A stretch of 60,695 bases of DNA from Lactobacillaceae bacterium UBA5807 (GCA_002418005.1 DIDF01000063.1:1-60695), one strand, 5' to 3'; shown: positions 16,632-26,391, numbered from the stretch's first letter. A program made the numbers and translations. The notes: a model not told the origin generated them from the sequence alone.

Positions 16632-19118
16632 TTACATGAAGTCCTTTGGGCTAACTCCTTGCATTCCAATCATTGGATCAATTGAATTATCTTCAATTGC
16701 TTTTTTAGTTAATAAGTTTGGAATTTCTGGCTTCAAAGCACCAGATTCCTGACTATTATCTATACCAGAATTATCCACGGGATCTTTTTGATCAGTAGAA
16801 ACCTTTTGTTTAACCGGAACTAAATTAACAGTTTCAATCAATTTTTCAACCAAGCTAGTGTGACGGTTTACCGACACTGTGCGGACACACTGTTCAAACG
16901 CTGACTTTTCTCCGACCAAAATCAAGAAATCACTTGCCCGGGTAACCGCAGTATAAAGAAGATTCCTCTGAAGCATCCGGTAAAACTGATGGACAATTGG
17001 TAAAATAACCATCGGAAATTCACTGCCTTGAGACTTATGAATGGAAGTACAATAAGCCAAAGTAAACTGAGTCCATTCATTTTTTTCATAAGTCACTTCA
17101 TTTGCATCAAAATCAATAGTGATACTTTGGGGAACATCTTGGCCCTTTTCCTGCTTCATTGAAACGATAACTCCCAGGTCTCCGTTAAAAACATTTTGTT
17201 CAGGATTATTGATTAATTGAAGAACCTTATCACCAATTTGATAAGAATGTCCTCGAATTTCCACTTTCTTTTTGATCTGGTCACCATCTTCTACTTGCCA
17301 AACGCCCTGAATGACGTCATTTAGGTGATCCACGCCAGCAGTACCATGATACATTGGAGCTAAAACCTGAACTGACATTTGATCAAAACCCTTTTGTTTT
17401 GCCCGCTTAGCGACTTGTTCAACAACTGAAGCCACTTGTCGTTCACTACAACCAATAAATGAGCGATCGGGACGATTTTCTGTAAAGTCCTTGGGTAATT
17501 CCCCGTTATGAATGCTATGAGCGAGACTCGTAATCGTGGATCCTTTTTCCTGGCGATAAATTGTGTCTAGCTCAATAGCCGGAATTTGCCTGGACTTAAG
17601 CAAATCATGAAATACTTGACCTGGTCCTACTGAGGGCAGTTGGTCTTGGTCGCCAACCAGGATTACTTTCATATTATTGGGAACCGCCCGCACTAGTGTT
17701 CGAAAAAGGTAGGTGTCAACCATTGAGGTTTCATCGATTACTAAAATTGCCCCATCAATATCCTTTGCAGCTGAATAGTCGCTTGCGTCGCCACGAGTTA
17801 ATCCAAGCAGGCGATGAATCGTGCTTGCCGGAAGATTTGTCGAATCTGCCATATGTTTGGCTGCCCGCCCAGTTGGAGCCGCCAAAACTACAGGAAATGG
17901 TTTATCTTTATATGAATTTACATCTAAAGAAAGCTCGTTGAGTCTGGCAAAAGTATTGACAATTCCGTTAATAATTGTAGTTTTACCTGTTCCAGGACCA
18001 CCTGTGAGAATAAACATCGGTGATTTAATTGCCTGCATAATCGCCGACTCTTGAGATTCATCATAATTGATTTGAAACTGTCTTTCGACAATCCGAATTT
18101 GTTTCTTGATTTGCTCATCCGAAAAATCATTATCAGCAGAATTTTTAATGATCCGGTTTATATGCTCAGCAATTTGAACTTCAGCGTTATATAGTCTTGC
18201 AAGATAAACGCGATCTTTCTGGCCGATAACTCTCTTTTGCTTTGCAAGTTCAATCAAAGCAGCAGCCATCTTATCGCCTGAAATTTGCGGATTTCCTTCT
18301 TGGTTCAACCATTTTTGCGATTCTTCCAATAAGTCAGATGTATTGGTATAAGTATCACCATTTCTGGCAGCCAACTGGTCTAGCGAATACATAATTGCGG
18401 CCTCAATTCGCTGTTGTGAATCAAAAGCCATGCCATTGGCTTGAGCAATTGTGTCGGCTTTTTTAAAACTAACCCCATCGATATCTTCGGCAAGCTGATA
18501 AGGGTTATCATGAATAATTTTTAGTGAATCGGACTGATACTTTGAATAAATAGCAGACGCAATCTGGCTTGAAAAGCCATAATTATTGAGGCCAATAATA
18601 ACCTGTTCCAAATCATCATTTAAAGCAATATTATCAATCAAAGTATCTTGTTGTTTCTTAGTTAGTCCTAATCTTTTAACAACCGCATGATTGTCATTAA
18701 TTTGCTGAATCGCATTATCGCCTAGTGAATCGACTATTCGCTGGGCCGTTTTTTCACCAATTCCCGGGAACTTCTCTCCGGCTAAATATTTAACTACGCC
18801 CTCGGTACTCGTAGCAACTATATTAGAATAATTATCTGCTTGAAATTGCTTACCATATTTGGGATGATCAATTAATTTACCTATAAAGTGGTAAGTATTT
18901 TCTTCAATTAAATCACCAAAATTCCCAGTAACCACAATTTCATCTTCGTTCCAGTCTATGTTTGTATCCATAATTTCAATCAGGACTACTTTGTAGAAAC
19001 TATCAGTGCTGGAAAAAAATATTGCTTTTAAACGGCCATCAACATACTGAGTATTTTTAGGGGTACCATTTGGATTTTTATTATTGAAATTTTGAAATAA
19101 ATCTAATGATTGTGCCAA
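16632..19118 (-). CDS. recD2: RecD-like DNA helicase (RecD2)
   Basis: 5'-3' superfamily 1B helicase found in bacteria without RecBC. 828 residues. The N-terminal extension carries helix-hairpin-helix segments (about 117-130 and 206-215), then Walker A GGPGTGKT (373-380), DETSMVD (motif II), GDQDQLPSVGPG (motif III) and a C-terminal SH3-like domain with the HKSQGSEF motif. Start is TTG 19118 (MAQSLDLF) with GGGGG 8 nt before. It lies 30 nt after the TPR gene on the same strand. Confidence 0.94.
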   Translation of the reverse strand: MAQSLDLFQNFNNKNPNGTPKNTQYVDGRLKAIFFSSTDSFYKVVLIEIMDTNIDWNEDEIVVTGNFGDLIEENTYHFIGKLIDHPKYGKQFQADNYSNIVATSTEGVVKYLAGEKFPGIGEKTAQRIVDSLGDNAIQQINDNHAVVKRLGLTKKQQDTLIDNIALNDDLEQVIIGLNNYGFSSQIASAIYSKYQSDSLKIIHDNPYQLAEDIDGVSFKKADTIAQANGMAFDSQQRIEAAIMYSLDQLAARNGDTYTNTSDLLEESQKWLNQEGNPQISGDKMAAALIELAKQKRVIGQKDRVYLARLYNAEVQIAEHINRIIKNSADNDFSDEQIKKQIRIVERQFQINYDESQESAIMQAIKSPMFILTGGPGTGKTTIINGIVNTFARLNELSLDVNSYKDKPFPVVLAAPTGRAAKHMADSTNLPASTIHRLLGLTRGDASDYSAAKDIDGAILVIDETSMVDTYLFRTLVRAVPNNMKVILVGDQDQLPSVGPGQVFHDLLKSRQIPAIELDTIYRQEKGSTITSLAHSIHNGELPKDFTENRPDRSFIGCSERQVASVVEQVAKRAKQKGFDQMSVQVLAPMYHGTAGVDHLNDVIQGVWQVEDGDQIKKKVEIRGHSYQIGDKVLQLINNPEQNVFNGDLGVIVSMKQEKGQDVPQSITIDFDANEVTYEKNEWTQFTLAYCTSIHKSQGSEFPMVILPIVHQFYRMLQRNLLYTAVTRASDFLILVGEKSAFEQCVRTVSVNRHTSLVEKLIETVNLVPVKQKVSTDQKDPVDNSGIDNSQESGALKPEIPNLLTKKAIEDNSIDPMIGMQGVSPKDFM

Positions 19119-19148
19119 AATAAATACCCCCTTCTACAAAATTAATGA

Positions 19149-19940
19149 CTATTTGGAACTTCCTGAATCAGACTTTCTATCTTTTTTTTCATTAGAAGCC
19201 TTTGAATTCTTTTTTTTATTAATCTGAATAAATTTTTCAATATCTTTCAAACGCTTTTGACCATTTTCAAAATACTTTGGATCAGCCTTTTGAGCAATTT
19301 GAAAATATTTCTGAAAATCTTCGCCTAAGACCATTGCCACTAATCCACGGTTAAAATTAATTTTGCCATTTTGAGGTTCTACTTTTAATGCATTTTCATA
19401 AAAATCGCGAGCTTCACTAAAATTACCTAGGGCCAAAAGATTATCACCAATCATCTGATTTATCTCAGGATCATTTTGTCTTTGACTTTGCGCAGAAAGG
19501 GCAAAAACCATAGCTCTTTTATTATCACCTTTAGCCATGTAGCTCTGAGCTAACATTATATAAGATTCCGCCTGCAAACGTTTATCATTAATTTTTTGAA
19601 AATAAGAAATTGCTTTATCATATTCTTCAGCAGAATAATAAACATTACCAAGCCCATAATTCAACACATTTTTAACGTGATCGGAAGACTCATCAAAGAT
19701 TCCTAGGGCTTTCATCAAAAGTTCTTCAGCTTGAGAATAATTTTTCCCTTCAACTAAAATAGTCGCCAAATCGTAATAATTTCGATAATCTTTAGGATTA
19801 GTGTCAATTTTTCTGATTAGGGAATGAACCATTTGCTGGGCTTTTTTCTCTTCTTTGTCGCGCTTCTCCATGTACTTACGTTGGTTTTCTTGATTTTTCT
19901 TTTGGAGATCTTTAATTTTCTTTGATTCTTTTTCTGCCAT
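19149..19940 (-). CDS. Tetratricopeptide repeat protein
   Basis: 263 residues from ATG 19940 (MAEKESKKIKD), with AGGTGA 5 nt upstream; a GTG at 19949 would include that site. The first 40 residues are Lys/Glu-rich coiled coil, then about four TPR units (about 50-210, e.g. YDKAISYFQKI and FSEARDFYENALKVEPQNGK), then a basic tail. In lactobacilli a TPR protein commonly sits with mnmA, recD2 and a histidine phosphatase. The partner is unknown. Confidence 0.82.
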   Translation of the reverse strand: MAEKESKKIKDLQKKNQENQRKYMEKRDKEEKKAQQMVHSLIRKIDTNPKDYRNYYDLATILVEGKNYSQAEELLMKALGIFDESSDHVKNVLNYGLGNVYYSAEEYDKAISYFQKINDKRLQAESYIMLAQSYMAKGDNKRAMVFALSAQSQRQNDPEINQMIGDNLLALGNFSEARDFYENALKVEPQNGKINFNRGLVAMVLGEDFQKYFQIAQKADPKYFENGQKRLKDIEKFIQINKKKNSKASNEKKDRKSDSGSSK

Positions 19941-19949
19941 ATTATTCAC

Positions 19950-20606
19950 CTATACAACGTCAGTTGGATCAATCGGTCGGTTTAAATAACTGGTATCATT
20001 CCATTTAACCAATTGATAAGTTCTGCCATTGTCCTTTGTTTGCAGAATCGTGGTACTAGTGTTTGCCAAACCACCGCGTTTTCTTAAGTCAGGTAATGAA
20101 GTTCCCAAAAGAGAGTTTATCTCAGCGTTCAAGGCTGCACCATGGCTTACTATGAGAACATCTTTGCCAGGATTATTTCTGACAATCATTTGAATTGCTG
20201 GGGTCATTCGATTAATCACATCCGAAAAACTTTCGCCCCCAATTTCGGTTGGGTCATATAAATCAGGATGGTTACGAAAGTTTTCAAATTCAGCGGGATA
20301 TTTTTCTTTGACAACGTCAAATTTCATTCCTTCCATCTTGCCTAAATGAAATTCTTCAAGCCTAGACAAAAGTGATAAACCTGGCTTTCCTCTCAGCTGT
20401 TCAGTAATTACCCGCGCAGTAATTCGTGCTCGCTTTATTGGACTAGCATAAACATGAGCAAATGGAACCTTAGAAAAGTGCTTGGCCAATAAATTCATTT
20501 CGTCATAACTTTCTTTTAATAGCGGAGAGTCACCACCGGCCCCTTGATACCTACTTTCAAGGTTCCATTGAGTTTTTCCATGTCTTACAAAATATAATTG
20601 AGTCAA
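19950..20606 (-). CDS. Histidine phosphatase family protein (phosphoglycerate mutase-like)
   Basis: 218 residues from TTG 20606 (MTQLYFVRHGKTQWN). GGAGGG lies 8 nt upstream; the reading from 20684 adds 26 poorly conserved residues. The phosphohistidine motif is RHGKT, the second catalytic His is in VSHGAALN, and the acidic residue lies in LEEFHLGKMEG. Activity could be acid phosphatase-, cobalamin- or phosphoglycerate-mutase-like; sequence does not decide. It ends next to the TPR gene, so the two are translationally close. Confidence 0.85.
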   Translation of the reverse strand: MTQLYFVRHGKTQWNLESRYQGAGGDSPLLKESYDEMNLLAKHFSKVPFAHVYASPIKRARITARVITEQLRGKPGLSLLSRLEEFHLGKMEGMKFDVVKEKYPAEFENFRNHPDLYDPTEIGGESFSDVINRMTPAIQMIVRNNPGKDVLIVSHGAALNAEINSLLGTSLPDLRKRGGLANTSTTILQTKDNGRTYQLVKWNDTSYLNRPIDPTDVV

Positions 20607-20684
20607 CCAAATATCCCTCCGTATATAAATTACTTCCTTAATTATGACAGGATTTTCAATTTTTTTCAAAACTATTCCAAACAA

Positions 20685-20717
20685 AAAGGTTAGAACAACT
20701 TTTTTGTTCTAACCTTT
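20685..20717 (-). terminator. Terminator after mnmA
   Basis: Arms AAAGGTTAGAACAA and TTGTTCTAACCTTT with a short loop, with T-run on the minus strand. It separates mnmA from the histidine phosphatase gene. Confidence 0.9.
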
Positions 20718-20731
20718 GATAATATTTAAAC

Positions 20732-21856
20732 TTATACATACTGTAGTTCTTTGGCATGCTTATATGCAGCATCAATAATTGCTGAACCTAGGCACTCCTG
20801 ACCATCATAAAAGACAACCGCCTGTCCCGGAGTAATAGCCCGAACTGGATTATCGAAATCAACCCGAACGGATTTACCATCTCCACTTATATGCACAGTA
20901 ACGCCAGTGTCCTTTTGACGGTACCTAAATTTAGCGGTGCAATGGAAATCTTTACCACGGTCCAAATTATTAACCCAGTGAATATCTGATGCCTCTAAAT
21001 AGTCCGCATATAACAACGGATTATGATATCCCTTGCCAACATACAAAATATTCTTCTTGAGATCTTTGCCAATGACAAACCAAGGTTGATTATCCACACC
21101 ATCGCCGCCAATTCCAAGTCCTCTTCTTTGGCCAATAGTGTAATACATGAGACCATCATGTTTGCCTTTAACCTCGCCATCAACAGTCATCATTTTACCT
21201 GGGGTAGCTGGTAAGTAATGCCCAAGAAACTGTTTGAAGTTCTTTTCACCAATAAAACAAATTCCAACAGAATCCTTTTTATCGGCAGTAGCTAAACCGG
21301 CTTGACGGGCAATTTTACGCACTTCAGGTTTAACCATATTTCCAATGGGAAACATTACCCGATCCAATTGATCGGCAGAAAGCTGACTAAGAAAATAAGT
21401 TTGGTCTTTATTCATATCAGCTGAACGCAATAGATGATTGTGCCCCTGGGCATCACGAGTTAACTGAGCATAATGCCCAGTTGCAATATAATCAGCACCC
21501 AAATCAAGGGCGTAATCAAGAAAGGCTTTAAACTTGATCTCCTTATTGCAAATGACATCTGGATCGGGGGTTCGGCCTTTTTTGTACTCATCCAAAAAGT
21601 ATGTAAAGACACGGTCCCAATACTCTTTTTCAAAGTTAACTGAGTAATACGGAATCCCGATCTTGTTAGCAACCTTGGCTACATCTTTGTAGTCTTCAGT
21701 TGCAGTACAAACACCGTTTTCATCAGTATCATCCCAGTTTTTCATGAAAACGCCAATCACATCGTATCCTTGTTGTTTAAGCAGGTAAGCGACTACAGAA
21801 GAGTCCACGCCACCGCTCATTCCAACAACGACCCGAGTTTGACTGTTGTCTTTCAT
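20732..21856 (-). CDS. mnmA: tRNA-specific 2-thiouridylase
   Basis: Adds sulfur to U34 of tRNA Lys, Glu and Gln. 374 residues. PP-loop GMSGGVDSS (12-20), catalytic C103 (in VICNKEIKF) and C200 (in GICFIG), then the C-terminal beta barrel. The sulfur donor is a cysteine desulfurase; the iscS-type gene that in many lactobacilli lies directly beside mnmA is here 9.4 kb away, beyond the his genes. Confidence 0.95.
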   Translation of the reverse strand: MKDNSQTRVVVGMSGGVDSSVVAYLLKQQGYDVIGVFMKNWDDTDENGVCTATEDYKDVAKVANKIGIPYYSVNFEKEYWDRVFTYFLDEYKKGRTPDPDVICNKEIKFKAFLDYALDLGADYIATGHYAQLTRDAQGHNHLLRSADMNKDQTYFLSQLSADQLDRVMFPIGNMVKPEVRKIARQAGLATADKKDSVGICFIGEKNFKQFLGHYLPATPGKMMTVDGEVKGKHDGLMYYTIGQRRGLGIGGDGVDNQPWFVIGKDLKKNILYVGKGYHNPLLYADYLEASDIHWVNNLDRGKDFHCTAKFRYRQKDTGVTVHISGDGKSVRVDFDNPVRAITPGQAVVFYDGQECLGSAIIDAAYKHAKELQYV

Positions 21857-21970
21857 AAAACCACCATCATTTCATTTAGATTCTGGAGAATCCACGAGTT
21901 GAAGGTCGTAATTTCCAGTAACCCATATGATACAGCTTTTTGGCTAACATTACTAGCAATCTTCTTGGAA

Positions 21971-23044
21971 TTATTTTGCGTAAAATTTTGTAATCAATTC
22001 TCGAACTCTTTGATTATCTTGAGGTTTGCCAATTGAGACTCTCAACCAACCTTTTCGAAGGCCAGCTCTTAGCAAATAACCATTCTTCATCAAAAATTCA
22101 TGAAGATCATCACTATTCTCTGCCTTAAAGAAAACAAAGTTAGCATATGATGGATAGAACTCAAAGCCATTTGCTTTTAAAAATTTTTGCCATTTGCTTC
22201 TTTCAGAAATAACCGTGGCAACAATTTTTTGAACATACGACTGATCTTCTACAGCAACTGTAGCTGCCAATTCCGTCACTGAATTAACAGCATAAGGAAG
22301 TCTAACTGCCTGCAAATATCCAACAAGCTGAGCAGGGAAAACTCCAAATCCAATTCTTAAATTGGCGAGGCCATAAGCTTTGGAAAAAGTTCTCATAACG
22401 ATTAAGTTCGGGTATTTTGCAACCAAATCGATAACTGAATCTTTAGGGTCACCTGTGAAATCAATATATGCTTCATCAACAATCACGTAAGTTTCACTAG
22501 GAACAGATTCAACAAATTTAGCAATTTCTGCTCTGCTGACAAGTTCTCCAGTTGGATTATTTGGATTACAAAACCAAATCAATCGAGTCTTAGCATTGAC
22601 TGCCCCTAGAAGCTTACTGATATCAAAAGCACCATCTTCTTCAACCGGAACGTTGACTATTTTCGCAGATTCAATTTGGGCATGAAGCTGATACTCAGAG
22701 AATGTTGGCCAGGGCTGAATAACCTCGTCACCTGGTTCTAATACAACCCGTGAAATCAATTCAATAATTTCATCAAGACCATTTCCAAACACCAAGTTTT
22801 TGCCTGAAATTTTGAATTGGCGGCTAACAGCATCCCTAAGTTCAGTTAAATTACTATCCGGATAAAGATTTAAGTTTGAAAAGCCTTCCCTTTTCAAAGC
22901 TTCCTCAACTTTAGGTGAAGGGCCGAAAACATTTTCATTTGCTGATAGGCGTACTAATGAACTAAGCCCAAGCTCTTCTTTTAATTCGTCCAAACTTTTC
23001 TCTGGAACGTAAGGATCTAGCTGTTGAATTACTTTTTTTACCAT
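21971..23044 (-). CDS. hisC: Histidinol-phosphate aminotransferase
   Basis: Pyridoxal-phosphate enzyme converting imidazole acetol phosphate and glutamate to histidinol phosphate. 357 residues, aspartate aminotransferase fold. Signatures: ANENVFGPSP (35-44), NPNNPTG (160-166), VDEAYIDF and the lysine in SKAYGLANLRIG (K222). Last gene of the operon; start 19 nt after hisE. No strong terminator was seen between it and mnmA (114 nt), only a short GATTCT/AGAATC palindrome at 21879-21892. Confidence 0.94.
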   Translation of the reverse strand: MVKKVIQQLDPYVPEKSLDELKEELGLSSLVRLSANENVFGPSPKVEEALKREGFSNLNLYPDSNLTELRDAVSRQFKISGKNLVFGNGLDEIIELISRVVLEPGDEVIQPWPTFSEYQLHAQIESAKIVNVPVEEDGAFDISKLLGAVNAKTRLIWFCNPNNPTGELVSRAEIAKFVESVPSETYVIVDEAYIDFTGDPKDSVIDLVAKYPNLIVMRTFSKAYGLANLRIGFGVFPAQLVGYLQAVRLPYAVNSVTELAATVAVEDQSYVQKIVATVISERSKWQKFLKANGFEFYPSYANFVFFKAENSDDLHEFLMKNGYLLRAGLRKGWLRVSIGKPQDNQRVRELITKFYAK

Positions 23045-23063
23045 AAACGGTCTTCCTTTCGGA

Positions 23064-23390
23064 TTAAAGATCTTTGATTTGAGCCCGTTCTTTAGTTTTG
23101 CTCATTTTACCAACTCGGCTGCCCAATTCTTCTTCAATTTGGTCCAGCGAAATTCCTCGTTCAACCATCAAAACTAGAACATGATATGTTAAGTCAGCGA
23201 CTTCCAAAACAAAATCAGGATCAGAAGAATTCTTAGCAGCAACGACTACTTCAGTGGATTCTTCCCCTACTTTTTTCAAAATCTTATCAAGGCCCTTAGT
23301 AAATAAGTAATCAGTATAAGAACCCTTTACTGGGTTAGCTTTCCTATCTTTAATGAGATTATATAATTGTTCAATATCTTGTTTTTCCAT
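23064..23390 (-). CDS. hisE: Phosphoribosyl-ATP pyrophosphatase
   Basis: Hydrolyses phosphoribosyl-ATP to phosphoribosyl-AMP, step 2 of histidine synthesis. 108 residues, all-alpha MazG-like fold; conserved KVGEESTEVVVAAK and VADLTYHVLVLM. Separate from hisI rather than fused, and it lies 6 nt after it. Confidence 0.93.
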   Translation of the reverse strand: MEKQDIEQLYNLIKDRKANPVKGSYTDYLFTKGLDKILKKVGEESTEVVVAAKNSSDPDFVLEVADLTYHVLVLMVERGISLDQIEEELGSRVGKMSKTKERAQIKDL

Positions 23391-23396
23391 AATATA

Positions 23397-23681
23397 TTAT
23401 CCTTTCACTTCGTTAGTTTGGATGGTTCTGTAAAAACAACTGGTATGCCCAGTGTGACAAGCTGGGCCTGCTGGATTAACACTTATCAATAAAGTATCTT
23501 CATCACAATCAATTTTTATTGAAACAACATCTTGGGTATTTCCCGACGTTGCTCCTTTATGCCATAATTCCTGGCGACTTCTTGACCAAAACCACGTTTG
23601 GCCACTTTTTAATGTTCGTCGATAACTTTCTTCGTTTACATATGCCATCATCAATACTTGCTTAGTTTTATCATCAACCAC
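23397..23681 (-). CDS. hisI: Phosphoribosyl-AMP cyclohydrolase, start codon doubtful
   Basis: Step 3 of histidine synthesis. The readable part holds the zinc and substrate motifs WFWSRSRQELWHKGATSGN, DCDEDTLL and the C-terminal CHTGHTSCF. The coordinates use the only standard in-frame start, GTG 23681, but this removes about 16 conserved residues (KPDFDKFANKLVPTIV) that are still encoded upstream in frame, and it has no ribosome binding site. AAGGTGG (in the hisF end) points to codon 23729-23727, which reads TTA and overlaps the hisF TAA stop. So either the start was lost or a non-standard start is used. Confidence 0.8.
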   Translation of the reverse strand: MVDDKTKQVLMMAYVNEESYRRTLKSGQTWFWSRSRQELWHKGATSGNTQDVVSIKIDCDEDTLLISVNPAGPACHTGHTSCFYRTIQTNEVKG

Positions 23682-23725
23682 AATTGTTGGAACTAATTTA
23701 TTTGCAAACTTATCAAAATCAGGTT

Positions 23726-24484
23726 TTAACGTACGACCACCTTATTTCTTTTTAACTCATTTTTTACATCAGAAATTGTCAACTCACCATAATGAAATAC
23801 TGAAGCGGCCAAAGCACCGTCAACATTAGTTTTTTGAAAGACTTCATCAAAATCAGCTAATTTGCCAGCACCCCCTGAAGCGATCACTGGAACAGATACA
23901 GCTGAACATATTTGCGAATAAAGATTTAAATCATATCCGTCTTTGGTTCCATCCTTGTCCATTGAAGTTACCAATAATTCACCCGCACCAAGGGAAACTC
24001 CCTTTTTGGCCCACTTAATTGCGTCAAGGCCAGTATTTTTTCTACCACCATTTACATAAACATCATACTGATTTGTTTCAGCATTCCATTTAGCATCAAT
24101 TGCTAATACAATACACTGGGCACCAAACTTTTCAGCGCCTTCAGTAATTAATTGAGGATCAGAAACAGCCGAGGAATTAATTGAGACTTTATCTGCACCA
24201 GCTTTGAGTAATTTTTTCATATCAGCAACGGAACTAATTCCCCCACCGACTGTCAATGGCATAAAGACCTTTTTGGCAACCTGAGCAATTGTGTCAACAA
24301 TTGCCTTTCGCTTCTCCTCAGTAGCCGTAATATCAAGAAAAACTAGTTCATCGGCACCTTGACGTTCGTAAGCGGAAGCAATTTCGGCGGGATCGCCAAC
24401 ATCCACCAAATCAGCAAAGTTAATTCCTTTTTTTACCCGGCCGTGATCAACATCAAGGCAAGGAATAATTCTTTTAGCCAGCAT
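23726..24484 (-). CDS. hisF: Imidazole glycerol phosphate synthase, cyclase subunit
   Basis: TIM-barrel subunit that uses ammonia from HisH. 252 residues; N-terminal KRIIPCLDVDHGRVKKG with the catalytic Asp (CLDV), the second Asp in LAIDAKW, and phosphate loops GGGIS and SGGAG. GGAGGTGAACGAC precedes its ATG, which overlaps the end of hisA. Its TAA stop overlaps the place where hisI should begin. Confidence 0.95.
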   Translation of the reverse strand: MLAKRIIPCLDVDHGRVKKGINFADLVDVGDPAEIASAYERQGADELVFLDITATEEKRKAIVDTIAQVAKKVFMPLTVGGGISSVADMKKLLKAGADKVSINSSAVSDPQLITEGAEKFGAQCIVLAIDAKWNAETNQYDVYVNGGRKNTGLDAIKWAKKGVSLGAGELLVTSMDKDGTKDGYDLNLYSQICSAVSVPVIASGGAGKLADFDEVFQKTNVDGALAASVFHYGELTISDVKNELKRNKVVVR

Positions 24485-25202
24485 TGTCGTTCACCTCCGC
24501 CAACACATCCAAAGGCAAATCACCGGTCGCCATCGCTTTTCCGATAATTGCCGAATTTATCCCGGCATCTAAAAGGCTTTTAAGATCGGCAACACTTGAA
24601 ATACCTCCAGAAGCAATAACTTGAGCATCAAAAAACCGCTTTTGAAGTCCTGCCAATAATTCAAAATTTGGCCCTTGCATTGTTCCATCACGAGTAATAT
24701 CAGTGACAATAAAACTAGCTACTCCTAAAGCAATCATAGATTCCATCAATTGACTCATGGTTACTTCACTTTGTTTCAGCCAACCTGAAATAGCCACTTT
24801 ACCATTCTTACCGTCAATTCCGACAACAACTTGGTCTGAACCAAACTGAGCAATGGCTTCTTTTACTAAATCAGGATTAGATAACGCTGCTGATCCAAAA
24901 ATAACTCGATTGACACCAGAAGTGAGGTAGGTATTAACTTGAGTCATCGATCTAATCCCCCCGCCAACTTCTACTTTAAGATTAGTTTGGCTACAAATTT
25001 CTTCAATTAAAGAGCCATTAACTGGTCGGCCATTTTTTGCCCCATCTAGATCAACTAAATGCAGCCGCTGCAATCCAGCAGCTTCAATTTTCTTGGCTTG
25101 TTCTACTGGAGATTCAGAAATGAGAGTGGTTTGTTTAAAATCGCCTTGATACAAACGAACACTTTGCTGATCTTTAAGATCAATCGCGGGAATAATCTGC
25201 AT
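24474..25202 (-). CDS. hisA: ProFAR isomerase (HisA)
   Basis: TIM-barrel Amadori isomerase, 242 residues: IIPAIDLKDQQSVRLYQGD (residues 3-21), VDLDGAKNGRPVN, GGGIRSM and TDITRDGTMQGPN with the second catalytic Asp. AAGGAGTTGATATTAG precedes its ATG inside the end of hisH, so translation is coupled. Confidence 0.95.
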   Translation of the reverse strand: MQIIPAIDLKDQQSVRLYQGDFKQTTLISESPVEQAKKIEAAGLQRLHLVDLDGAKNGRPVNGSLIEEICSQTNLKVEVGGGIRSMTQVNTYLTSGVNRVIFGSAALSNPDLVKEAIAQFGSDQVVVGIDGKNGKVAISGWLKQSEVTMSQLMESMIALGVASFIVTDITRDGTMQGPNFELLAGLQKRFFDAQVIASGGISSVADLKSLLDAGINSAIIGKAMATGDLPLDVLAEVNDNAG

Positions 25203-25806
25203 CTAATATCAACTCCTTAAATTTCTCTAGTCCGGCCAGACCAATGCGTCCACTTTTTTCTGGGTGAAACTGAACGCCAATAACATTATTTTTACGGACA
25301 ATGCTTGGAATTTCTACCCCATAATCCACCTTGGCAATAACATTTGCTTGCGCAGTTTTAACATAAAAAGAATGTACAAAATATGTAAACTGGTTAGCAA
25401 AAGGTATTCCCATTGGATCATCAGATACCACTTCATTTTTATCCCAACCCATGTGTGGAACCTTGACGCCAACATCATTGGGAATTTGGACCACAGAACC
25501 ATCAATCAGTGACAAACCCTTTGTTTTACCAAATTCCAGGCTGTAATCAAAAAGAAGTTGCATACCCAGACAAATTCCTAATATAGGAATCCCGTTTTTA
25601 GCTGCTTGTTTAATAACATCGATTAAATTTCTCTCTTTGAGCGCATCCATTGCTTTGGCAAAGGCACCAACTCCAGGAAGAATGATCCCTGAAGCTGACA
25701 AAATCGTTTGGGGATCAGCCGAAAGAGTATTTTCAACACCCAAATAATCAAGGGCATTTTTTACATTTCTAACATTTCCCGTATCGTAATCAATAACAAC
25801 GATCAT
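25180..25806 (-). CDS. hisH: Imidazole glycerol phosphate synthase, glutaminase subunit
   Basis: Class I glutamine amidotransferase, 208 residues. Catalytic triad: C79 in LGICLGMQ, H181 and E183 in VQFHPEKSG; oxyanion strand PGVGAF. It forms a complex with HisF. The start directly follows the hisB stop, with GAAAGGGG upstream. Confidence 0.95.
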   Translation of the reverse strand: MIVVIDYDTGNVRNVKNALDYLGVENTLSADPQTILSASGIILPGVGAFAKAMDALKERNLIDVIKQAAKNGIPILGICLGMQLLFDYSLEFGKTKGLSLIDGSVVQIPNDVGVKVPHMGWDKNEVVSDDPMGIPFANQFTYFVHSFYVKTAQANVIAKVDYGVEIPSIVRKNNVIGVQFHPEKSGRIGLAGLEKFKELILDADYSRD

Positions 25807-26391
25807 TTAGATGACCCCTTTCGTTGATGGAACTCCTTTAATTTCGGGATTTAAACTAACAGCCGCCCGCAAGGCCCTTCCCAAGGCTTTAAATAGACTT
25901 TCAATCTTGTGATGAGTATTTCTACCATACAGTACTTCGGCATGCAAATTCATTTCCGCATTAAAAGCAAGTGCTTGGAAAAAGTCCTCCGTGACTTCAG
26001 TATCGTAGCCGCCAAGATGGTCATTATCGAATTCTGCTTTAAAAACCAAGTAAGAACGACCAGAAAGGTCAATTACCACTCTTGAAAGAGTTTCATCCAT
26101 TGGAATCAAAGCACTGCCAAATCTTTCAATTCCGGCTTTATCGCCTAATGCTTGCTTAAGTGCCATTCCCAAAACGATGCCAACATCCTCGGTTGTATGA
26201 TGAGGATCAACGTCCAAGTCGCCTCTTGCCTTTACTTGTAAACCAAATCGGCCATGTCTGGCAAATGCATCTAACATGTGGTTAAAAAAGCCAATGCCAG
26301 TATCAATGTCGATGACCGAATAATCATCCAGGTTTAAACTTAGTTGAATATCTGTTTCTTTAGTTTTTCTGTGAATACTTGCTTCACGCAT
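25807..26391 (-). CDS. hisB: Imidazoleglycerol-phosphate dehydratase
   Basis: Manganese enzyme, 194 residues, monofunctional (no N-terminal phosphatase domain). Metal motifs HHTTEDVGI and NTHHKIES are present, as is the GFFNHMLDAFARHG start region. AAGGAG precedes ATG 26391. It starts only 5 nt after hisG, exactly where hisD is expected in lactobacillus his operons. Confidence 0.95.
   Translation of the reverse strand: MREASIHRKTKETDIQLSLNLDDYSVIDIDTGIGFFNHMLDAFARHGRFGLQVKARGDLDVDPHHTTEDVGIVLGMALKQALGDKAGIERFGSALIPMDETLSRVVIDLSGRSYLVFKAEFDNDHLGGYDTEVTEDFFQALAFNAEMNLHAEVLYGRNTHHKIESLFKALGRALRAAVSLNPEIKGVPSTKGVI

Noticed and set aside
21879..21892. Palindrome GATTCT-GG-AGAATC between hisC and mnmA
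   Set aside because: Not followed by T and too short for a terminator; no evidence of function.
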